From: Ciceribacter sichuanensis
Lineage (GTDB): Bacteria > Pseudomonadota > Alphaproteobacteria > Rhizobiales > Rhizobiaceae
Assembly (NCBI RefSeq): GCF_024055605.1
Contig: NZ_JAMXLX010000012.1
Location: 42,277 to 106,276, forward strand
Length of the DNA stretch: 64,000 nt
Direction: 5' to 3'
Positions 42,732 to 51,207 of the stretch are shown in pieces (positions within the stretch are counted from its first letter, which is position 1; every line of letters begins with the position of its first letter). The notes below the pieces were generated by a model. The model did not search any database. It saw only the letters and a program-made list of their open reading frames with translations, and had not been told where the DNA came from. The position numbers and the translations under genes were made by a program.

Positions 42732-43799
42732 TCAAGCTGCTCTTGTTAGCCCGTGTTCCACCAGCCGGTCGATGATTTCCACATAGCTGATCCCGCTCGC
42801 AGCCATGGCTTTGGAATACATGCTGATATTGGTAAAGCCTGGAATGGTGTTCACCTCGTTGATGACGAAGCGCATATCTTCCATCAGGAAGAAATCGACG
42901 CGGGCCATGCCGTCGCAGCCGAGTGCGCGGAAGGCGCGGGCGGCCATGTCGCGGATTTTGGTTTCGACATCGGCGGGAAGCTCGGCGGGCACTTTCAGGG
43001 CCGCACCGTTCTCGTCAAGATATTTGGCGGTGTAGCTATAGAAGCCATGGCTTTCGGCAGGCGCAATCTCGCCGGGGCGGGAGACGAAGAGCCCGTGGTT
43101 TACGTCCTCCAGCACGCTGCATTCGATTTCGCGCCCGGCAATGAACTCCTCGGCGATGAGCTTCCGGTCATAGCTGAAAGCCTCAGCGAGGGCGGGGGCG
43201 AATTCCTGGCTGCCGGAGACTTTTCGCACGCCGACGGAAGAGCCCTGGCGGGCCGGCTTGATGAAGAACGGCAGGCCGAGCGTGCCTTCGAGGGTTTCGA
43301 GCGCAGGCGGTGCCGCCTGATCGAGCGTCACCGAGCGGGCCACGGGCAGGCCGGCCGCCTTCAGAAGCTGCTTGGCGATATCCTTGTCGAGCGCCGTTGC
43401 TGAGCCGAGAATGCCACAGCCGGCGAGCGGCACACGTGCAACCTGGCAAAGCCCCTGGACGGCACCGTCTTCCCCATGCAGGCCATGCAGGACCGGGAAG
43501 ACGATATCGACAATCCCGGCTTCGGCAGCCTTTCCACTGGGGCTGATCGCCAGCATCCGCCCACACCCGCCGGGCACGAGGCAGAGCTCGGTGCCGGAGG
43601 CGGGTCTGTCGAGCTCGCCATCGGTAAATAGGCTTTGCAGCCAGCGGCCGTCCCTGGTCACGAAGACGGGCAGGGCGTCATAACGCTGCGGATCGAGCGC
43701 GCGCATGACGTTGGTGGCCGACATGATTGAGACGTCGTGTTCGCTGGAACGGCCACCGAAGAGCACGGCGATGCGCAGCCGGGAGGAGGAAGGGCTCAT
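42732..43799 (-). CDS. ddl: D-alanine--D-alanine ligase
   Basis: 355 residues with the ATP-grasp fold: L-F-G-G-R-S-S-E-H-D-V-S N-terminus, H-G-L-H-G-E-D-G and the metal/ATP segment F-I-N-E-V-N-T-I-P-G-F-T. Sited away from the mur/fts genes and behind a C39-like gene, so likely a second, regulated copy rather than the housekeeping enzyme. Confidence 0.92.
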   Translation of the reverse strand: MSPSSSRLRIAVLFGGRSSEHDVSIMSATNVMRALDPQRYDALPVFVTRDGRWLQSLFTDGELDRPASGTELCLVPGGCGRMLAISPSGKAAEAGIVDIVFPVLHGLHGEDGAVQGLCQVARVPLAGCGILGSATALDKDIAKQLLKAAGLPVARSVTLDQAAPPALETLEGTLGLPFFIKPARQGSSVGVRKVSGSQEFAPALAEAFSYDRKLIAEEFIAGREIECSVLEDVNHGLFVSRPGEIAPAESHGFYSYTAKYLDENGAALKVPAELPADVETKIRDMAARAFRALGCDGMARVDFFLMEDMRFVINEVNTIPGFTNISMYSKAMAASGISYVEIIDRLVEHGLTRAA

Positions 43800-43814
43800 A
43801 AAGTTTCTCGTAAT

Positions 43815-44435
43815 TCAGAAGCTGACCGCGATGCCTCTGTTGGCGAAGAAGCGGTCGAAGGTGGCAAGCGGCAGGGTGACATCGGTCTGGCTGGCGCGAT
43901 CGTGGCCTGACGGGTTGTGGAAGCGGACATGCTCCTCATCGGCCGCCGTCACCAGCACGAGATGGCCGCCTTTGCCCGGCGGCTCGCGCTCCGGCCAGCG
44001 GATCGCGCTGCTGACCGAGGCGATGAAGAAGCGATGTGCCGAGAGGATCTCGGGAATGCTCTCCGTCTGCACTTGCGTCCTCACATCGGCCGCAAGCCCG
44101 AAGCGCTCGCGCACGAAGGTGGCGAAGGGCGCATAGATCAACCCCTTGATCGAGGCATCGACCTCGTTGACGACGTAACCGCCATAGGCTGTACAGGCTT
44201 TTGCGAGTGTCAGGATAGGATGATCCTCGCCGCGGGCGGCCAGGATCATCTTCAGGCAGGCCATGCCGCAGATATTCACCGCCCAGTGCGCATATTCCTC
44301 CGGTGTCTCGGCACCGGAATTCCTCCACCTGATATCGCGATGCAGGGCAGTCGCACCTTCCGCCAGCACGGGCAGGGTCATCTCGGGTGACTCCCACTGG
44401 CTGAAATAGGGCACGTCGAGCTTCGTCCGGTTCAT
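43815..44435 (-). CDS. C39-like peptidase-domain protein
   Basis: 206 residues from ATG 44435, behind GGAGA. A papain-fold C39-type layout: N-I-C-G-M-A-C-L-K-M-I-L carrying a candidate nucleophilic Cys, and G-G-H-L-V-L-V-T with the His. No membrane segment or signal peptide. It precedes ddl by 15 bp in the same direction, suggesting a cell-wall peptide function. Substrate unknown. Confidence 0.75.
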   Translation of the reverse strand: MNRTKLDVPYFSQWESPEMTLPVLAEGATALHRDIRWRNSGAETPEEYAHWAVNICGMACLKMILAARGEDHPILTLAKACTAYGGYVVNEVDASIKGLIYAPFATFVRERFGLAADVRTQVQTESIPEILSAHRFFIASVSSAIRWPEREPPGKGGHLVLVTAADEEHVRFHNPSGHDRASQTDVTLPLATFDRFFANRGIAVSF

Positions 44436-44468
44436 GTCTTCTCCATCAGGCATTGCGATTCCGCTTGT

Positions 44469-44539
44469 AAGTGGCTTAATCTAACTGCAAATCTATGCAT
44501 GTATTAAGAGCCACTTTGCCTGGGCCGTGTGGGCCACTT
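44469..44539. promoter_or_regulatory. Putative MocR-type binding sites
   Basis: AAGTGGC at 44469-44475, its complement GCCACTT at 44510-44516, and GCCACTT again at 44533-44539, 23 bp (two helical turns) apart. They sit in the divergent gap between the C39-ddl genes and the MocR gene. Confidence 0.6.
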
Positions 44540-44562
44540 GAGCCGGCCATAGGGGAAGTTTC

Positions 44563-46062
44563 ATGACACTGAGAAGACGACGCGAAGGGCCATCGGCGGC
44601 CTTCCGGCCGTCCATCGATCCTGCTTCGGCCGCGCCGCTGGCGCGCCAACTCTACCTTTCGCTCCGCAAAGCCATCGCCGAGGGGCGGCTGATGAGCGGG
44701 CAGCGGCTGCCATCGACACGGCTTGCCGCAGCGGAATGGGCGATCTCGCGCGGCGTGGTCAGCGAGGCCTACGAGATCCTGATGTCGGAGGGGTTCGCGG
44801 TCGCCCGTCATGGCTCCGGCACCTATATCGCCTCGTCCATTCCCGAGGGTGCGGCACGCATCGATCCCGCGGGTACCGCCAGCATAGAGCCGATCCGCCG
44901 TGGCGTGTCGGCCGCTGCAACCGCGATCCTCACGCGCGGACCAAGCCTCGAGCCGCAGAAGCCCCTGCCATTCGTCACCGGCCGAATTGCCCATGACGAA
45001 CGCACGGCACGGCTTTTAAACCGCATCGCGGCAAGGCATATGAACTATGCCTTCGAAGGCTATGGCGACATCCAGGGCGAATATGCGCTGAGGGCTGCCA
45101 TCAGCGCCCATCTTGCCGTCTCGCGCGGCGTGCGCTGCAGCCCGGAGCAGATCTTCATCACGGCAGGCACGCAGCAGGCGCTCGACCTTGCCTTTCGCGT
45201 GCTGATGACGCCAGGCGATACAGCCGTCGTGGAAGATCCCTGCTATCCGCCCGCCCGGCAATGCCTAGCGCTGAATGGTATCGACGTCGTCGGCCTGCCA
45301 GTCGACGTCGATGGCATCAACATTACGCGACTGCTCGACGGCACGCTCGCGTCGCCCGCTGCGTTCTACGTGACACCCTCCAACCAGTATCCCGTCGGTT
45401 CCGTCCTCTCACTTTCGCGTCGTCTCGGGCTTCTTTCCTATGCCGAAGAGAACGATTGCTGGATTATCGAGGACGATTACGACAGCGAATTTCGCTATCG
45501 GGGCCACCCCATCGCCTCGCTACACGGTCTCGACAAGGCAAACCGCGTTCTCTACACCGGCACCTTCAGCAAGGTGCTGCTGCCTAGCCTGCGCATCGGC
45601 TATCTCGTCGTTCCCGCCGACCTTGCCCCCGCTTTCCGCGCCGTCCGCCCTGCCGTCGACCGTTGCCCGCCGAGTTTCCAGCAACGGGTGATCGCTGATT
45701 TCCTGGAGGAGGGCTATTTCCCGGCGCATCTGCGGCGCCTGAGGGAACGGCTCAGGGCTTCGCGCGATCTGCTGGCGGGGTTCCTTACGGAGCGATTGGT
45801 GGAGCATTTGGCGGTGCTGCTGCCGGATCAGGGGATCAATCTCACGGTCAGGAGCACCGGCAACTGGGACGATGACACCGCCGTCTCTGCTGCGGCGCTT
45901 AGGAAAGGTGTTGTGGTGATGCCGTTGTCGCGCATGAATGTGATCTCCACCGAACGCTTACGGCTACTGCTTGGGTTTTCCGGGCTTTCGGAGGAGGAGG
46001 CGGATATGGGGACGCGGGTGCTCGCCGAGGTTTTCGAAAGTAAGGAGTTTGTTGGCAGCTAG
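44563..46062 (+). CDS. MocR/PdxR-type GntR-aminotransferase regulator
   Basis: 499 residues. GntR winged helix at the N-terminus (residues ~25-95: L-Y-L-S-L-R-K-A-I-A-E-G-R-L, G-x-R-L-P-S-T-R), then a fold-type I aminotransferase domain with the PLP-lysine segment Y-T-G-T-F-S-K-V-L-L-P and D-D-Y-D-S-E-F. Divergent from C39-ddl. In Brevibacillus a MocR protein (DdlR) activates ddl, so the same link is plausible here. Confidence 0.88.
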   Translation: MTLRRRREGPSAAFRPSIDPASAAPLARQLYLSLRKAIAEGRLMSGQRLPSTRLAAAEWAISRGVVSEAYEILMSEGFAVARHGSGTYIASSIPEGAARIDPAGTASIEPIRRGVSAAATAILTRGPSLEPQKPLPFVTGRIAHDERTARLLNRIAARHMNYAFEGYGDIQGEYALRAAISAHLAVSRGVRCSPEQIFITAGTQQALDLAFRVLMTPGDTAVVEDPCYPPARQCLALNGIDVVGLPVDVDGINITRLLDGTLASPAAFYVTPSNQYPVGSVLSLSRRLGLLSYAEENDCWIIEDDYDSEFRYRGHPIASLHGLDKANRVLYTGTFSKVLLPSLRIGYLVVPADLAPAFRAVRPAVDRCPPSFQQRVIADFLEEGYFPAHLRRLRERLRASRDLLAGFLTERLVEHLAVLLPDQGINLTVRSTGNWDDDTAVSAAALRKGVVVMPLSRMNVISTERLRLLLGFSGLSEEEADMGTRVLAEVFESKEFVGS

Positions 46063-46313
46063 GATTTAACTACGGGGAGAAAATAGCTTTGTCTTCCTCA
46101 AACGTGAGAGACTGTTTAAAATGGAAGCTCCGTCTTGTCTGAAAGGCTGCCTGGCGGTCCCATCATATCCCCGGGGATACCGAAGCAGCCATGGTTTGTC
46201 TTGCAAATTTCAGGGACCGGAAGGCGGATGACTGGGGTGCGGTTCGATTCCTTTCAAGACCTGAAAGGGGGCCTGATTTTTCTGAAGTCCCGCGTTCAGT
46301 TCCTGCGATTCAG

Positions 46314-46751
46314 TTAACTGAAGTCCGGCCAGATGATCCGAATAGGCCGAGTTCCAATCTCTGCGCCGGTGGTCCTGTCTATTGTGACAGGATCGATTTC
46401 AGTTCCTGCTTCAGCATCGAAAAAGCGCGTGAATTCACCGCCGCCTCTGTGCTTTCCACCCCAAGCGGCCAGGGCGAATAGAACGGGCAGCAGGTCACGG
46501 CCAGCCTCTGTCAGCAAATACTCGTCCCGTGGCGGCCGCTCGGAGTAGCGACGCTTCTCCAGGAGGCCCTCTTCAGTCAACGAAGCCAGTCTGCTCGTTA
46601 ACATTGTCGGCGCAATGCCGAGGTTTTTCCGGATCTCGTCGAAGCGGGTGAGGCCCGCATGGACATCGCGCATGATCAACATGCTCCACGCATCGCCAAC
46701 GAGTGCGAGGCTTCTTGCGATCACGCAGGGGAGAGATTCAAGATTCTTCAT
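46314..46751 (-). CDS. HxlR-family transcriptional regulator
   Basis: 145 residues from ATG 46751. HxlR winged helix: C-V-I-A-R-S-L-A-L-V-G-D-A-W-S-M-L-I-M-R-D, F-x-E-I-R-K-N-L-G-I-A-P-x-M-L-T-S-R-L and Y-L-L-T-E-A-G-R-D-L. Divergent from the yciI-SDR genes, with a perfect palindrome right at its start. Typical of a sensor for reactive electrophiles or aldehydes controlling a neighbouring oxidoreductase. Confidence 0.88.
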   Translation of the reverse strand: MKNLESLPCVIARSLALVGDAWSMLIMRDVHAGLTRFDEIRKNLGIAPTMLTSRLASLTEEGLLEKRRYSERPPRDEYLLTEAGRDLLPVLFALAAWGGKHRGGGEFTRFFDAEAGTEIDPVTIDRTTGAEIGTRPIRIIWPDFS

Positions 46752-46759
46752 GTCGATAT

Positions 46760-46788
46760 CATTTTCATAGTGACATAGTATGAAAATG
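46760..46788. promoter_or_regulatory. Putative HxlR operator
   Basis: Perfect 10-bp inverted repeat CATTTTCATA / TATGAAAATG with a 9-bp spacer, just upstream of hxlR in the divergent gap. Confidence 0.75.
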
Positions 46789-46871
46789 ATAGTAACTAAA
46801 GGCTCGTCAACGGTCCAGCGGAAAATCGGTTCTGCTGTTGACCCTATGATGGAACGCCGGAGCGACCCCTG

Positions 46872-47168
46872 ATGAAATTCTACCTCTGCAAGTTTATTCC
46901 CCCACGCGAGGATTTTCTGGCGACGATGAGCGCCGACGAGAAGACGTGGATGGCTGGGCACGGCGCCTTTCTTGACGACCTGCTGGAACAGGGTGTGATC
47001 GTGGCCCACGGCCCAGTTATGGACCCAGCTGGCGGCTATGGCGTTTCGCTTTACCGGATCGCCGATGACCAGGATATCGCATCATTCACCTCTCGCGATC
47101 CAATCGTGGCGAATGGTGTGGGCCATTACGAGCATCACCCGATGCTGCACCTGAAAGCCCGCGGCTGA
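46872..47168 (+). CDS. YciI-like domain protein
   Basis: 98 residues of the YCII-related fold: an M-K-F-Y-L-C-K-F-I start, H-G-A-F-L-D-D-L-L-E-Q-G-V-I-V-A-H-G-P-V, and a D-P-x-V-A-N-G-V-G-H-Y-E segment. Family members are small hydrolases or binding proteins. It leads the putative HxlR-controlled unit. Confidence 0.82.
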   Translation: MKFYLCKFIPPREDFLATMSADEKTWMAGHGAFLDDLLEQGVIVAHGPVMDPAGGYGVSLYRIADDQDIASFTSRDPIVANGVGHYEHHPMLHLKARG

Positions 47169-47258
47169 CGACTTCAAGGCACCGTGCCTCAAGACACGAG
47201 GCGCCTTCGCTCAGATTGCGACGTTGGTTACGTCGCGAAACAACTCAAGGATATAACA

Positions 47259-48032
47259 ATGACAATCGCCCTCATTACCGGCGCCTCCAGTGGCATCGGC
47301 ACGGTTTACGCACGCCGTCTTGCTGCCCGCGGCCATGATCTCGTTCTGGTCGCCCGTGCGACCGACCGCCTGAATACCCTGGCCAACGAGCTTCGCGCCG
47401 CCCATGGCGTGACCATCGAAGTGATAACCGCCGATTTGACCGATGCGACACAGACGGAGACCGTAGCCAAGCGCCTGCTTTCCGATCCTCCCGTCGAGAT
47501 TCTGGTCAACAACGCGGGTGCCGGTTTGAGTGGCGGTCTGTCCAACGCCGATCCGGTCGCGTTGGAAAATCTGCTTCGGCTCAATTCGCTGGTGCCCACC
47601 CTGCTCACGGCCGCTGTGCTTCCGGCAATGCTCAATCGCGGCCATGGCTCGATTATCAATATCGCGTCCGTTCTGGCCCTTCTGCCGGAATATTCGCATG
47701 GGATCTATGCCGCGACGAAATCATACGTTTTGACGTTGTCGCAGAGCCTTCATGCTGAGGTCGGTTCGAGAGGTGTTTATGTCCAAGCAGTGCTTCCAGC
47801 CGCTACCCGCACAGAAATCTACGATCGCATGGGCGGCGATATCAGCAAGGTGCCGGATGTGATGGAGGTCGATGATCTCGTCGAAGCAGCACTTATCGGC
47901 TTTGACCGGAAGGAGCTCGTCACCATTCCCCCGGTTCCGGATGCTGCTAATTGGGAGGCCTTCGAACAGGCGCGCATGGTTTTGGCACGCGGCTTCAGCA
48001 ATGCGCAGCCGGCAGCGCGATACCGCAACTGA
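47259..48032 (+). CDS. Short-chain dehydrogenase/reductase
   Basis: 257 residues from ATG 47259. T-G-A-S-S-G-I-G cofactor motif, N-N-A-G, catalytic Ser in I-I-N-I-A-S, and Y-A-A-T-K. NAD(P)(H)-dependent oxidoreductase, substrate unknown; likely co-regulated with yciI by HxlR. Confidence 0.9.
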   Translation: MTIALITGASSGIGTVYARRLAARGHDLVLVARATDRLNTLANELRAAHGVTIEVITADLTDATQTETVAKRLLSDPPVEILVNNAGAGLSGGLSNADPVALENLLRLNSLVPTLLTAAVLPAMLNRGHGSIINIASVLALLPEYSHGIYAATKSYVLTLSQSLHAEVGSRGVYVQAVLPAATRTEIYDRMGGDISKVPDVMEVDDLVEAALIGFDRKELVTIPPVPDAANWEAFEQARMVLARGFSNAQPAARYRN

Positions 48033-48131
48033 CAGAGGTCGACAAACCGGGCTCAAACCGATTCTGGGTGATTGGTGCCGGTATCGAAGACATCCATTCG
48101 CCTCTCGCGTACCGACTGCAGCGATCCAACG

Positions 48132-48158
48132 CGGCTCCCTTCATTTCAGAGGGAGCCG
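48132..48158 (+). terminator. Hairpin after the SDR gene
   Basis: CGGCTCCCT pairs perfectly with AGGGAGCCG across a 9-base loop, about 100 bp past the SDR stop. No T-run, so termination is uncertain. Confidence 0.5.
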
Positions 48159-48220
48159 GTGTCTTTGCGGTGCAACCAGTCCCGTTGGCCGCCGCCGATC
48201 GCTCGCTGAGGTGCCAATAA

Positions 48221-48838
48221 TGCCTGATGCTTCGCCGATACGTGACCTCGAATCGACGGATGAACTGCGACCGGACGGTCGGCACATTCTGCCCATGCTT
48301 GCAGCCTTCGCGGCCCTTGGCACGCTGTCCACCACGATCATTCTGCCTGCATTCCCTTCGCTCGCGCCGGTGCATCTTGGACTTTTTTATGCAGCCACCG
48401 TGTTCGTGGTCTTTGGTGCTGGCATGGCCGCACCCGGGTTGGCGCGCAGCACTGGCGTCCATTTCACCATTGTTGTGGGCCTTTCACTTGCGCTGTTCGG
48501 TGGCTGCCTGTTGTTCCTGTCGGTCCATGCGCCTTCATTCTGGAGCTTCGCTGCGGCCATCGTGGTCTTCCTCGCCGGGTTTGGGCTTGCCATTCCGATT
48601 ATGACAGCGGCTGCCCTGCAACCATTCGGTCGGCAGGCCGGGCTTGCATCGGCGCTCCTGGGTTTTGTGCAAATGGGAGACGCAGCCTTGGTGACTGGCA
48701 GCAGCACCCTATCGCCCATTTCTGCCCTTGCGACGCTCGGCTGCCTCATCGTCATCGGATCGGCGACGGCAGCCCTGCTCTTTGCGGGCAAAAAACCCAT
48801 TGAGCACCAGTGGTGGTTCCCAGTTTTTGCCGTGATCG
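48221..48838 (+). pseudogene. Internally deleted MFS (Bcr/CflA-like) transporter
   Basis: An open frame from ATG 48221 starts like a Bcr/CflA exporter (I-L-P-M-L-A-A-F-A-A-L-G-T-L-S, the first helix) and then jumps directly to the last helices (I-V-V-F-L-A-G-F-G-L-A-I-P, P-F-G-R-Q-A-G-L-A-S-A-L-L-G-F). Only about five or six helices of the usual twelve remain. Frame-like residues past ~48838 are not MFS-like. Not expected to work. Confidence 0.65.
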
Positions 48839-48851
48839 ACACGGGAATGCT

Positions 48852-49020
48852 ATGTCTGATTTCAGAGAACAGGGAGAGTATATGCTCGACAGAGGCATCT
48901 GGCACAATGAACCTCGTCAATGGTCGCCGCGCGACGAGATATTGCGTTTGACTACGGACGAAAACACAGATTTCTGGCGTCAGACCCATTGTTGGTTTCC
49001 ACCGAGAACTGAGCCGGTTT
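48852..49020 (+). pseudogene. N-terminal fragment of a DUF1349 protein cut by an IS
   Basis: About 50 codons from ATG 48852: G-I-W-H-N-E-P-R-Q-W and L-T-T-D-E-N-T-D-F-W-R-Q-T-H match the start of DUF1349 (concanavalin-like) proteins. The match ends where the insertion sequence begins at 49021. Confidence 0.6.
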
Positions 49021-49892
49021 TGGAGTGAACCCCTCGGGCTGGACCATCGAAACGCTTCAAGCTAAGCCGCCTGCTGGGCGAGTTGAGTTTCGAATTCTGC
49101 TGGCAACAAGTAGCCAAGGGCTGAATGCAGCCGTCTGTTATTGTAAATCTGTTCGATAAACCTGGGCAAGTGTTCGGCCACGTCTGCGAAGGTCTCGTAG
49201 CCGGTGGGATAGATGTCCTCGACTTTCAAGGTCTTCATGAAGCTTTCTGCCTGCGCATTGTGATAAGGGCTGCCGACGGCGCTCATGGATCCCTGTAGAC
49301 CAGCGACATCGAGCGCCCTTCGGTAGGTCTCACTTGCGTATTGGCATCCGTAGTCGGTGTGGTGAATGCAGCCGGCAGGAGGCTTTCGGTTATCGAGCGC
49401 GGAATGCAAAGCTGCCAATGCCAGCGGCGTGTCCAGGCGTTTTGACAGGCCATAGCCAATGACTTTCCGGCTGCAGGCATCGAGAATGACAGCCAGGTAG
49501 CAGAAGCCGACGGCGATGCGAATGTAGGTGAAGTCGGCCACCCAAACCATATCGGGCCGGGGCGGGATCACATTGCGATAGAGGTTCGGGTAGATCGGCG
49601 AAGCGTGGTTGCTATCCGTAGTGCGAACAGACCGCTTGCGAGGCTTGATCCCGAGGTCATTGGCCCGCATGACGCGGGCGACGCGCTTATGATTGGCGAG
49701 GTGGCCTCTTCGCTGAAGCTCGTGCGTTACGCGTCGATATCCGTAGTAAGGCAGCTCGTCCTGGATATCCTCGCTCCGTGATCTGACGCACCGCGTCACG
49801 CTTAAAATCTTCGCTGAAATTCGATTTGCTCATGATGCTCTTCTTGCCTCAAAATTAGAAAATAAGGCGTCTACAAATCTAGGGGCTATTCA
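49021..49892 (-). mobile_element. Internally deleted IS3-family insertion sequence
   Basis: Left end TGGAGTGAACCCC matches the IS end at 23342. The right end, read inward from 49892, starts TGAATAGCCCC and aligns with the left end from TGAACCCC. orfA keeps only M-S-K-S-N-F-S-E-D-F-K-R-D-A-V-R plus a few residues (about 49832-49761) before running into the middle of orfB. No target-site duplication was seen. Confidence 0.75.
49062..49799 (-). pseudogene. IS3-family transposase orfB (N-terminus lost)
   Basis: About 240 residues of integrase-core transposase: the HTH_21 part Y-G-Y-R-R-V-T-H-E-L-Q-R-R-G, then rve with catalytic Asp in W-V-A-D-F-T-Y-I, Asp in H-H-T-D-Y-G, and Glu in A-Q-A-E-S-F-M-K-T-L-K. 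The catalytic triad is intact but the N-terminal region and the orfA frameshift signal are gone. Confidence 0.85.
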
Positions 49893-50034
49893 CGCGCAGC
49901 TCTCGTGAGCCAGGGCCTGCCTGCTCCCACCCTCATGATTATCGCCTTTGCAATCAGACTGGCCGATCATCTGAATTCGGAACTCAAGGCCAGATGATTC
50001 AGGGCGACTCACCCGTCCTGATTGCGTTTCGACC

Positions 50035-51060
50035 CTAAATGCCAACGCGGATACGCACGAGCGCCGCATGCGCCAAATCCAGATAGCGCCCTGCCTTGGC
50101 AACCCAGGGCGTGGAGGAAGGAACGGCGCCCCTCGCAAGATGGCTCAAGGCCATACGGGCACGCAACGTGGCGCGAAAGGCGGTGTAGAAATCGACCAGC
50201 ACGGGCGGCGCTCCGTCAGCCAGGCGCACGCTCATGCGATCCAGGATTTCGCGTCCCACCCATGCCGCGCCCAGGAAATCGCATTCAAGAGAAAGAAATG
50301 CGATTTCGTCGAAGGGATCGACAAAGCGAAGCCTGTCATCGAATTCGAGGCAATCGAATATGGCGATCGGATCGCTGAAACAGACATGCTGGGGTCGCAA
50401 GTCGCCGTGACCGTCGACATAGCATTTCCTCCGGATGCGGTCCTCTATCAGGAAGGCTACCCGCTGCCTTGCCGCATCCATTTCGGCGAGATGCCGTTCC
50501 ACGAGGGCATGATCGAGTGGAACCGCCCTGTCTCCAAGCGTTTCCCGGTTCCATTTCTGCTGCTGTTCGAGATTTTCGAGATGCACCGCCGGATCGGTGC
50601 TCGGTCGTTCGGCTGAACGGTAGAAGCGGCCGAGCGTATTCGCCAGTGCGTCAAGGTGGTTTGACGCGAGCCGTTTCTCCATAATCATGACATCCAGCAT
50701 CAGGTCTCGCGGCAATCGTTTCATGTGGACGAGCCAGTCCACCGGGACGCCTGCGCCGCCCAGCCGAAGCGATCCATCCTTCTCCTGCGTCAGGGCCTCG
50801 ATGCCGAGATAGATATCCGGCGCCAACCGCCTGTTCAGCCGCACCTCCGCCTCGCAATTGGTGCGTCTCGCCATCACATTCGTGAAATCCAGAAACGGAA
50901 AGACGACGGGCTTCTTCAGCTTGTAGACATGACTGCCGGCCAGGAAAACCCAGGACATATGGGTCTCGATGATGTCGACCGTAGCCGGAAGAGCGGGATA
51001 GGCGGCAGGTCGCGTCAGAAATTCGACCTTGTCCTTGATTGTGCAATCGGAGGCGACCAT
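50035..51060 (-). CDS. COG2187-type aminoglycoside phosphotransferase-like kinase
   Basis: 341 residues from ATG 51060. An ATG-free start region to 51144 would run through an FNR-type box, so the shorter form is preferred. Kinase-fold marks: L-A-G-S-H-V-Y-K-L-K-K-P-V with a candidate Lys, Y-V-D-G-H-G-D-L-R-P-Q-H-V catalytic loop, and I-F-D-C-L-E-F-D-D metal motif. Homologues often carry a C-terminal P-loop kinase domain, which is absent here. Substrate unknown; divergent from the PAS-PRPP synthetase gene. Confidence 0.75.
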   Translation of the reverse strand: MVASDCTIKDKVEFLTRPAAYPALPATVDIIETHMSWVFLAGSHVYKLKKPVVFPFLDFTNVMARRTNCEAEVRLNRRLAPDIYLGIEALTQEKDGSLRLGGAGVPVDWLVHMKRLPRDLMLDVMIMEKRLASNHLDALANTLGRFYRSAERPSTDPAVHLENLEQQQKWNRETLGDRAVPLDHALVERHLAEMDAARQRVAFLIEDRIRRKCYVDGHGDLRPQHVCFSDPIAIFDCLEFDDRLRFVDPFDEIAFLSLECDFLGAAWVGREILDRMSVRLADGAPPVLVDFYTAFRATLRARMALSHLARGAVPSSTPWVAKAGRYLDLAHAALVRIRVGI

Positions 51061-51143
51061 CAGCGTCTTCTTTCGTGTCGGGTGTGGTAGCCGGCGATCC
51101 ACGGCGTTGATGCCAGTCAAGACACCATCTTCGGGTCTGGCCA

Positions 51144-51157
51144 TTGACGGGCGTCAA
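51144..51157. promoter_or_regulatory. FNR/FixK-type box upstream of the PAS-PRPP synthetase gene
   Basis: TTGACGGGCGTCAA, a perfect TTGAC-N4-GTCAA palindrome, 51 bp before the ATG at 51208 and 84 bp before the divergent kinase gene. Confidence 0.75.
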
Positions 51158-51207
51158 CGCGCGGTTTCGCCAATGCTGCAACTGTCATCGGCATCAGGGA
51201 GATTTCG

